DNA from: Lingula anatina
Taxonomy: Eukaryota > Brachiopoda > Lingulata > Lingulida > Lingulidae
Reading direction: 5' to 3'
DNA length: 23,985 nucleotides
Assembly (NCBI RefSeq): GCF_001039355.2
Contig: NW_019775690.1
Span: 1 to 23,985 of the forward strand
Shown piece by piece: positions 17,190-23,985 of this stretch; position 1 is the first letter of the stretch; the number at the start of each line of letters is the position of its first letter. The notes below the pieces were generated by a model, which was given only the letters and a program-made list of their open reading frames with translations, had not been told where the DNA came from and ran no database searches. The position numbers and the translations under genes are program-made.

Positions 17190-17808
17190 CGTATCACTGG
17201 CCCTCTCAAAGGCAGAGTTAATAGTTAGTAACTACATTACTTGTGTACAGTTAAAAATGGAATCAAAGTCACTCTGGAGTTAACGCACTATTTATAGTCT
17301 CCGGAAATAGCATTGAAGGGGAAGGTCGTTCTGAATGCGCTAGGTGAGAAAGTTGAGATTGCGCTGTGCGGTGCCAGGAACTGATCAGCACATATCAGGT
17401 CCAATCCTTCGCGCACCCGAGTCAGTGCAAGCAAGGTCAATAACATAAAGGCTAATAACAGCACAGAAGATAATGGCCATTTTCTTTTTTCAGTATTTAA
17501 TTTTTTTTTAAATTCAGAGTTAAACTATTTATTGGCCTATGGTTTCATTTTTAGCCTACTTTTAGTCACTGTACTTATTAAGGCGTATTTGCATGATATA
17601 GCACTTGCCAGATAGGTCGCGATCGGGAAAACGACAGAAAATGACAGTAGTTTTTTATATTTTACAATGAACGTTGTTGGTGTTTTGTATAATTGATGCA
17701 TTTTATATTTGCAAAAATAAATGGGAACAAATTATCCATTTTTCCTGTTTTTACATTTAAAGTAAGACATTTTCCACCTTACAGGTGCATGAATCTCCAC
17801 CCCCCCCC
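16276..17808. repeat. Tandem near-identical block, copy A (KCTD9 5' end)
   Basis: This 1.53-kb block carries KCTD9 exons 1-2, intron 1 and upstream DNA, and matches 17810 onward base for base over long stretches. It ends in a C-run directly at the N of position 17809. Differences from copy B are concentrated in the promoter-side half: a 40-base absence after 17407, CTGATCAGC against CAGAACAGC, and shorter homopolymers. Confidence 0.93.
16609..16709. repeat. Imperfect 100-bp foldback in KCTD9 intron 1
   Basis: Left arm words GTTGCCTCAGTTT, TGCTAACGGTACC and right arm words GGTACCATTAGCA, AAAACTGAGGCAAAGTAAC are inverted partners, joined by a loop of about 14 bases (TTTACTGCAATAAG). Pairing spans about 40 bases per arm with several mismatches and one small gap. 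It has the size and shape of a decayed MITE. The duplicate lies at 18143-18243. Confidence 0.6.
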
Positions 17809-17809
17809 N
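17809..17809. other. Single N marking a scaffold join
   Basis: The only ambiguous base in the window sits between a C homopolymer and the exact start of the second copy of the duplicated block. This is the usual signature of two contigs placed next to each other with a nominal gap. Confidence 0.9.
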
Positions 17810-17886
17810 TGTTAAATTTGTAGCATGTTACACTGCCTCTAAAACCATTCAATCATTTACACTTTTCTGATAAAACATCTTTTAAC

Positions 17887-18723
17887 CTGATTAGCTTGAT
17901 GTCATCCACTAGTCCTCCTTGAGGTGTATATAATTTCTTAACTTCAAACCCAACTTTCCTTCCTGCTTCCTGAAGCACCTCCTCTAGACTGTGTGTTACT
18001 GCTATCACCTAAAATATGTGAATTATAAAATATTTTATTGATGAAAACTTTCATGTAAATACAGGAACTTATAAAATAAAAAACACACCTTCCCAGCACT
18101 TTAAAGTAACAATTCTTCTAACTGCTGTTCAACAATGAGTGGAGTAACAAGTTGCCTCAGTTTGCAGCCTTACATGCTAACGGTACCTTTACTGCAATAA
18201 GGGTACCATTAGCACGTTTCACTGAAAACTGAGGCAAAGTAACACATCAGTAATATCACAACATTTTTCTAGGGAGAGTAACAATGCAGGAAACTGATCA
18301 TGATGATGTGCGGGAGTGGGATAATGTGGACATAAAGAAATTATCCCCTTATTTGGACTCCAGTTTGACTACGTCTACATCTAATATTTTAATTTGATCA
18401 AATTTGATTGTCCGTGAAATAGTAAGATGCATATGTACTGATACTGATAGTGCATTGCTGTTATATTAACAGTATAATCGTAAAATACAATTTTACCAGC
18501 GATTTCACACACACAAACAAACACACACATAATTATCATCAAACACCATGTAGAGCTTGGACCCATTATAGATCGAAGGTTAAAGGAATCAAATTATGTT
18601 CCAAAACAAAGATGCACAGTTGCTAATTCTATTTTACTCCACGTTAACAACACCACCAGACAGATTCATACTCACCTTTCCGTCTACATTGGAACCATTT
18701 CTAAATATCACTATTCTCTTCAT
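17887..18723 (-). CDS. Second copy of KCTD9 exons 1-2 (duplicate block)
   Basis: The block repeats KCTD9 exon 1 (18676-18723, start ATG at 18723) and exon 2 (17887-18008) with intact donors and acceptors, exactly 1534 bases right of the first set. I see no differences within the exons. There is no third exon between this copy and the first set, so it is not a separate gene. It is either the other end of an unmerged contig overlap (an N lies at 17809) or an allele, and probably encodes the same protein start. If the duplication were real, the gene would have two alternative promoters that yield the same N-terminus. Confidence 0.75.
18143..18243. repeat. Foldback, second copy in duplicated block
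   Basis: This repeats the hairpin at 16609-16709 and is present only because the surrounding block is duplicated. Confidence 0.6.
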
Positions 18724-19386
18724 CGTATCACTGGCCCTCTCAAAGGCAGAGTTAATAGTTAGTAACTACATTACTTGTGTACAGTTAAAAATGGAATCAA
18801 AGTCACTCTGGAGTTAACGCACTATTTATAGTCTCCGGAAATAGCATTGAAGGGGAAGGTCGTTCTGAATGCGCTAGGTGAGAAAGTTGAGATTGCGCTG
18901 TGCGGTGCCAGGAACAGAACAGCACATATCAGGTCCAATCCCCCGGAGCTGTATGCACGCGCTCACGCGTGTACATATGCCTTCGCGCACCCGAGTCAGT
19001 GCAAGCAAGGTCAATAACATAAAGGCTAATAACAGCACAGAAGATAATGGCCATTTTCTTTTTTCAGTATTTAATTTTTTTTTTTTAATTCAGAGTTAAA
19101 CTATTTATTGGCCTATGGTTTCATTTTTAGCCTACTTTTAGTCACTGTACTTATTAAGGCGTATTTGCATGATATAGCACTTGCCAGATAGGTCGCGATC
19201 GGGAAAACGACAGAAAATGACAGTAGTTTTTTATATTTTACAATGAACGTTGTTGGTGTTTTGTATAATTGATGCATTTTATATTTGCAAAAATAAATGG
19301 GAACAAATTATCCATTTTTCCTGTTTTTACATTTAAAGTAAGACATTTTCCACCTTACAGGTGCATGAATCTCCCCCCCCCCCCCC

Positions 19387-20290
19387 AAAAAAAAAAAAAA
19401 TCATTTTGGCGGTCTTTCACAGCTATAACGAAGTGATATTTAATTGATATGCCTGTAAATTTCAGATCACTCGATCCGTAAGCTCAAGTTACATGCTGGA
19501 CTAGCTATACTAGTCTATGATAGGCTATGTAGGCCTACTAATAGAACGAATGACCATAGTTAGCTGAAAATGACGAGTCTTATAATCCAAACAGTAGCAC
19601 GAAAATTCATGCGCTAGCACTCCTATTGACGATTCTGATATGTAGCCTACTGTCTGCTAGTACATATCGGAATTGTCAATAGGAGTGCTAACGCATAAAT
19701 TTTCGTGCTATCCAAACGGGTGGTAATTTGCCAGGAAGTTAAATCGATCGCGATAAGTGTGTGGGATCGTTTCTTTTTTTATCATCTTTATTTAGCAGAA
19801 GGGCATTTCAAAAAAGTTGCAATTGTTAACCGTGGGTAGAATTGTCTCACTTATTGAACCCCAAAAATGGACCTGTTCCCATACGGCAGCGAAGTAGTGC
19901 CACATTGAACTTTCCATGATGAAAACAAAGTAGGCCTATATATATATAAAGCAAAACGAACTATGTAATTATTCTTGTTGAAAATATATTTTATTGAATA
20001 GCATTCAAAGAGTAGGCGTATGTCTGCACGTCATGTGTAAGTATGTAAATGGCAAATAAAAAATAGGGTGTCTGATTTGGTGAATAGAGGAACCTGTTGG
20101 CTAACAAAATGCGTTCGTTTTGCTTGTATGTTTTCAACAAACCCAAATCCCCTCTGGATGATACGGTATGCCTTATCATCTACCAAAATCTAAATCGAGG
20201 CTTCCGTACGGAAATTAGGCGAATTATATATTTTCATGTAAATCAGGTGAGCATTTCGGTGAGAGGTGTTCAGAGAGGACCGAGGACAGC
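19387..20290. other. Gene-poor stretch right of KCTD9
   Basis: Apart from the hairpin element, about 900 bases hold no exon I can support. A short (TA)n run lies near 19937-19948. The words TAGGCCTA, GTAGGCCTAC and TAGCCTAC recur between about 19,500 and 19,950, a local word bias of unknown meaning. The right end may be the promoter and leader of the candidate transcript starting near 20.25 kb. Confidence 0.3.
19595..19710. mobile_element. 116-bp hairpin MITE with 9-bp flanking duplication
   Basis: Two 50-base arms (19595-19644 and 19661-19710) are inverted copies that differ at four positions by my count, with a 16-base loop. The arms begin TAGCACGAAAATT and include GCACTCCTATTGAC. Immediately outside, TCCAAACAG (19586-19594) and TCCAAACGG (19711-19719) form a 9-bp direct repeat with one mismatch, as expected for a target-site duplication. 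A 9-bp duplication is typical of Mutator-like elements, but the family cannot be named without a search. No coding capacity. Confidence 0.8.
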
Positions 20291-20315
20291 ATGAGATGGA
20301 GAAGAAAGAGGCCAC

Positions 20316-20682
20316 ATGCCTTTACTACAATTTCTACATGCAGGCCGAAAATGTGGAATTGAAAACGACAGCAACCTGTTGTAAGTACTGTATAGATAAT
20401 TGAAGATAATACTGCTTTTTTCAATTTCCAATATTTACCTGAATGGTGCAAATCGCACTTTGGGTACATAGGCTTAATAAGAATGGGAATTTTGCTTACG
20501 TGAATGATAACTGTCCTGAAAATAGACAAAAAGATTGTTATTTAAATAGCTGATTTTTTTGTTTCCGTAGAGAACGGATTTGCCATCAAAGAATTCGAAG
20601 AGAGGAGGCCTTCAAAATGTCTGAACGCGTATTCCGTCTTAAGGCATATTCGAGGAGAGTCACCTGCATTGAAATAAAGTAA
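20316..20682 (+). CDS. Possible 58-residue spliced small protein, unrecognised
   Basis: A strong donor (CTGTT then GTAAGT at 20380/20381) and an acceptor (TTTTTTGTTTCCGTAG before 20571) join two segments. The frame from ATG at 20316 stays open across the junction and ends at TAA 20680-20682, giving 58 residues. The product starts MPLLQFLHAGRKCGIE and is Arg/Lys-rich in exon 2 (RIRREEAFKMSERVFRLKAY). I recognise no family, signal peptide or membrane segment. The ATG at 20293 opens a competing frame (MEKKEATCLYYNFYMQ) that would hit TAG exactly at the splice junction. The exons could equally be untranslated parts of a longer transcript. Confidence 0.2.
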
Positions 20683-20689
20683 TTGATAT

Positions 20690-21660
20690 ATGTATCATTA
20701 TACATTAAATGTTAAATACTAGTATAAGAAGCACGTTTAGCAATTGAACAATTTAGTATGCTCGAGCAACTCGTTTCTGCTCAAAATTGTGGCATCATGT
20801 AGGCCCAGTTAAGAATTTATCACGAAGAAAACAATGATTTAAGACATGAAGTTACTTGATCTATGAGCAATATAACCATGGATTTTATGAAATTGAATAT
20901 TTTGGTTACCGTTTGTTTTTATGCGGTGTGCTTGCTTGATAAATAGTAAGTGCATGCGTGTGGCAGTAACAATTACATAAGGTTATAATATACCGTTATA
21001 TGCATTTTGAATTTTCGATATCGTTCATACCACTAAAGTTGGACATATTTAAATCTGCGATAAATTATTAGAAGAATTCTTTTATATCAACAAAACGATT
21101 AATCTTCCTTATTTCTATTAATCGTGGCCAAACCACCTAGAATTTTTTGTTAGAATTTGGTTCGTTTATTATTCGAATTATGTTTATCGTTTGAATACCT
21201 GTTTTCCAAATGCATATAAACATGGATATATTTTAATTAAAACTGTTTGGTGCTTTGACAAGGTAGTTCCTTTGAGGCGTAGGAGCAAGCCCGTGTGAAC
21301 GCCATCATCGCCCCCACCTGCTTATACTTATAGACGACTGGTGGCCTTGGAAATACACAGTTACATTGTATTAGGCAGGGAACCCATGTCTCCTACCGGG
21401 TACGTCTTCCACCCCTCACAGATGAGCGACGAGGTGGAAGAGTTGCCTGACTTGTTTTCATATTTTTAAATAACAACCAGTTTTATACGAAAAACGCAAG
21501 CAACTCAGATTAAGGAAGACTCAGTTAACGCACATACCGAATAAGAGACTAGAATATAACGAACAATTTGTGCACTTGATAACCCCTCCCCTCCCCATTC
21601 TGGTATGTCTTTTTGGGGAACATAAAACCCAATAGTTTAATATGTATGTGATTATGATGG
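20690..21660. other. AT-rich stretch with an isolated GC-richer block
   Basis: About 970 bases without a supported exon. Most is AT-rich, but 21262-21455 is clearly GC-richer and stands out sharply from both flanks. It has short self-complementary words (CTTCCACC / GGTGGAAG at about 21408 and 21434). It may be a fragment of a dispersed repeat; I do not recognise it. Confidence 0.3.
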
Positions 21661-22087
21661 TTCTTATACTTTTTTCAGATGAGACTTGGACTCGAGATGT
21701 ACGCAGTTTTCTGCTTCAAACTGACAGGTTCCCAACAAACTCTTCCTTTAAGATGAGTATGCATTATATACTACAGCACGCTCTCACAAGCACGAATCAA
21801 TTGTTCAGTACACAATAGTTGAATATTTAACAGAAATTGCCGATTCCAGTAAAATGTAGCCTATTTTGTTCTACCTACTACATTAAAAACAACATATCTG
21901 TTTTACATTAAAAAAGAAAATGATACTTGATTGTATTTGTACCCAAATTATGTATGATGTGCTTGATATATTATGCATAGGAAACTTGAAGATCTTTTGT
22001 CAATGTTAAATATTTAAAAATGATTTGCAATTAGGTTGCGCTTTATAAATATAACGTTTAATAGCAAGTGTAATGAAGTTATTAATT

Positions 22088-22276
22088 ACCTTCACCCCTG
22101 TCTGTCTGTCTGTATGTCTGTTTGTTTGTCATCAACATAACTCAAAAAGTTATGGACTGATTTTGATGAAATTTTCAGGATAGGTGGGAAATGGGTTAAA
22201 AATCAATCAATAGTCAATAATAATAAAAAGTCGCTGCCTTGGCGGAGGTCTGCGCTCTCGGAGTGCTTTTCTAGTT
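22088..22276 (+). mobile_element. Dispersed repeat of a type common in marine animal genomes
   Basis: The stretch begins ATTACCTTCACC, continues with CTGTCTGTCTGT, then CAACATAACTCAAAAAGTTA, GATGAAATTTTCAGGAT, and ends GCCTTGGCGGAGGTCTGCGC, GAGTGCTTTTCTAGTTA. I recall this series of words from many invertebrate and fish genomes, where the ends carry ACCTCCGCC / GGCGGAGGT inverted repeats. Here the left end is degenerate and the middle is shortened. It has no coding capacity. The class is unknown to me, probably a non-autonomous DNA element. Confidence 0.6.
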
Positions 22277-22283
22277 AATAAAA

Positions 22284-22375
22284 GTTATTACCTCCACTGT
22301 AAAAAACGTCATTTTTTTCTGTAAGCAAAATATTTCAAAAAGTTTTAATGATGAAATTTTCAAGATACGTAGCTC
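22284..22375 (+). repeat. Decayed second copy of the dispersed repeat's left part
   Basis: AAGTTATTACCTCC and then TTTCAAAAAGTTTTAATGATG, GATGAAATTTTCAAGATA follow the first copy in the same order and orientation as the words of 22080-22180, but without the CTGT run and without the GGCGGAGGT end. Confidence 0.4.
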
Positions 22376-22825
22376 TTCAAGTTGGAAAGAATTGATTTTA
22401 CTTTTAACCGAGTAAATTTGTAAATTTGAAGATGAATTTACTACAATCTATATTTTGCCTTGGCTTTCTGAATACTCGCTAGTCGTATCACTAACTCATT
22501 TCAGGTTAAAAGTTTGACTTCAGCCAACTTCAACTCCAGTCTTAATTTTGTTCCAGTCCCAACCAAAGATGGCATTCGGACAACCAAATTAACACGTACG
22601 TCTTTTCAATTATAACCACCCTCTCCTCTTTGGTATTTCATACTTGAGTGGCATTTTGAGTCTCGTCGTTTTATCAATAATTGTAAGCTTTTTTTTCTCA
22701 TTTCAGGAACCTGCTGAGATACTGCGCAACATGTGCCTGTAAGCAACCAAGCCTTTTGTTCGCAATCAGGAACCCCACGCCCATTCATGGATTTATTAGT
22801 TCAAAGCTGAATAAATGTCTTTTTC

Positions 22826-22849
22826 TGTTGTTGTTGTTGTTGTTGTTTT
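22826..22849. repeat. (TTG)n microsatellite
   Basis: About seven TTG/TGT units lie just after the AATAAA at 22810-22815. Confidence 0.85.
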
Positions 22850-23660
22850 AAATTTCAATTTGAAATAATGATAATGGCAGTTCAGTGAAAGTACTGTATA
22901 AATAGAACAACTGTTCGAGTATTGGTTTGCTTTTGGGATTGACGATTTTCTGTGATATCTTGAAATATTGAACAGTAATTTTTTCAATTTTTGCAAAGAC
23001 ACCTAGTATTTGGTTAATGACAAATAATCTAGAAAATCCGGCATAATGTATCTAGTTTCTACCAACCCGCATTAGTAAATTGCATTTACAATCTTGCCTT
23101 TTGAAATCCATTGCAAGTTTTGTTCTATAGCATAATAGTCGCCCTCCAGAAGATTTCTTGGCCAATTTTATTAATACAGTTTAGATATATAAAGAATGGT
23201 GGTCTAAGATTGCGTTTTCCAATTCCCAATCTTTTCAAAAATTTGGCCTATTTAGAAATGATATTTAAAGCATATTACCAATTCCTTCGTGAATTGGCAG
23301 ACCGATTTTGAATTCAAATAAATGTGCTGTAAATTGTGTACAAATTTGGTTTAAACTTTTTAGTAACTAGCTTTAAGAATGCCAATTAATGTTTCCTGCC
23401 TCTCAGAAGTAGATATCCCAAGCTCGACATTAATCGTAGTGAATCATATTTTGTTTGATGTTAAACTGCATTTTCATTGTGGGCTGGTTTTGTTTGTTTT
23501 CAATAACTTATTATGAGCATTATTTTGATGACAAATTCTGTTGTATTTTTTCATAGGCTTTTGTAATGAAAATTTGGCACTTAAATTTAAATTTCTCATA
23601 GTTAACTGTCCACTGTGTACGTTTTTATGATTTGGAAATAAAGCGTTGTATAAATATTGC
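22850..23660. other. No recognised gene
   Basis: An AT-rich 800-base stretch. An AATAAA at 23637-23642 could be an alternative end for the candidate transcript. Frames of 66 and 95 codons (23111-23311 plus; 23474-23761 minus) lack family features, and the latter runs into the minisatellite. Confidence 0.3.
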
Positions 23661-23663
23661 TTG

Positions 23664-23985
23664 GCGCCCCTCACAATGGAATGGACTTTTCCATATGCCT
23701 TTTCACAAAGAGAATAGCCTCGCCCAACTTGCTTCCCCTCAGATGAATGTCCTTGTCCCACCTGTCACCCCTCGAGTGGAATGGACTCAACCTACCTGAA
23801 ACCCCTCAATCAAAATGAACTGTTCCCACCTGACACCCCTCAAAGAGGAATGGACTCGCCCCACCTGACACCCCTCAAAGTGGAATGGACTCGCCCCACC
23901 TGACACCCCTCAAATTGAAATGGACTGTTCCCAACCTGACACCCCTCAAAATGGAATGGACTCGCCCCACCTGACACCCCTCAAA
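23664..23985. repeat. 35-bp minisatellite, continues past window end
   Basis: The unit is CACCTGACACCCCTCAAA followed by (G/T/A)(A/T)GGAATGGACTCGCCC. Clear unit starts are at 23759, 23793, 23827, 23862, 23897, 23933 and 23968, so spacing is 34, 34, 35, 35, 36 and 35. Units to the left (23664-23758) are progressively degenerate and the array is cleanest at the right edge. A period of 35 is not a multiple of three, so it is not a coding repeat. An alternate half-unit (AAATGGACTGTTCCC) appears in every second or third copy, suggesting higher-order structure. Confidence 0.92.

Larger units (their letters stand above)
17810..19386. repeat. Tandem near-identical block, copy B (KCTD9 5' end)
   Basis: This is the partner of 16276-17808. 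It holds an extra 40 bases at 18942-18981, rich in CG and CA-TG words, a longer T-run near 19076-19086, and continues past the C-run into unique sequence. That continuity suggests copy B belongs to the contig extending rightwards while copy A is the frayed end of the left contig. Confidence 0.93.
21679..22835 (+). ncRNA. Candidate downstream exons and poly(A) site of an unrecognised transcript
   Basis: Three exon-like segments follow on the plus strand: 21679-21756 (TTTTTTCAG before, GTATGC after), 22505-22595 (CATTTCAG before, GTACGT after) and 22707 to about 22830 (TTTTCTCATTTCAG before, AATAAA at 22810-22815). Each has one long open frame, but the phases do not connect into one continuous protein with the 20.3-20.7 kb exons. 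A long non-coding RNA, a pseudogene or a mis-set boundary are all possible. Confidence 0.2.

Noticed and set aside
17810-19386. A second, independent KCTD9 paralogue
   Set aside because: Only exons 1-2 are repeated, the sequence is near-identical including introns, and the copies meet at an N.
21262-21455. tRNA-derived SINE
   Set aside because: No convincing pair of A-box and B-box promoter words and no terminal A-rich tail were found.
23474-23761. 95-codon minus-strand frame
   Set aside because: Starts inside the decayed minisatellite and crosses an AATAAA region; no family features.
23759-23985. CRISPR array
   Set aside because: The 35-bp units are contiguous without unique spacers, in a eukaryotic genome.

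Overview
This is an animal nuclear genome segment. It is AT-rich and full of introns. Four multi-exon protein genes can be rebuilt exon by exon with GT-AG junctions and consistent phases, separated by introns and intergenic DNA with foldback elements, microsatellites and a minisatellite. The gene set (bilobal transferrin, FEM1, LHPP, KCTD9), a dispersed repeat common in marine invertebrates, and an unmerged pair of near-identical contig ends all fit a heterozygous marine invertebrate. A non-vertebrate deuterostome (acorn worm, sea urchin or lancelet type) is my best guess, but the sequence alone does not settle the phylum.

Layout. From 1 to about 5.7 kb on the minus strand lies a secreted transferrin-family gene. 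Its signal-peptide exon and 11 further coding exons are present, and its last C-terminal codons lie left of the window. From 6.24 to 8.66 kb on the plus strand is a divergent FEM1-like ankyrin protein with a two-codon first coding exon; the two genes are head to head and may share a promoter region. From 9.06 to 11.73 kb on the plus strand is a complete seven-exon LHPP phosphatase. From 12.84 to 18.72 kb on the minus strand is a complete KCTD9 gene in 11 exons, convergent with LHPP.

The first two KCTD9 exons occur twice, in 1.53-kb near-identical blocks that meet at a single N (17809). This is most simply an unmerged contig overlap or two alleles placed in series. From 19.4 kb to the end I recognise no known gene. 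The stretch holds a perfect-looking 116-bp hairpin flanked by a 9-bp duplication, a possible small spliced transcript (20.3-22.8 kb), a widespread dispersed repeat (about 22.09-22.28 kb) and a 35-bp minisatellite that runs off the right end.

The four genes are not an operon and no shared pathway is implied. FEM1 and KCTD9 are both substrate-receptor-type proteins of cullin ubiquitin ligases, LHPP is a HAD phosphatase, and the transferrin is extracellular. The most interesting biological observation is that both lobes of the transferrin have lost most of the residues that bind iron and carbonate, although the fold and cysteines are kept. I found no undescribed defence or mobile system. Family comparisons were made by eye against remembered human proteins; no search was run.
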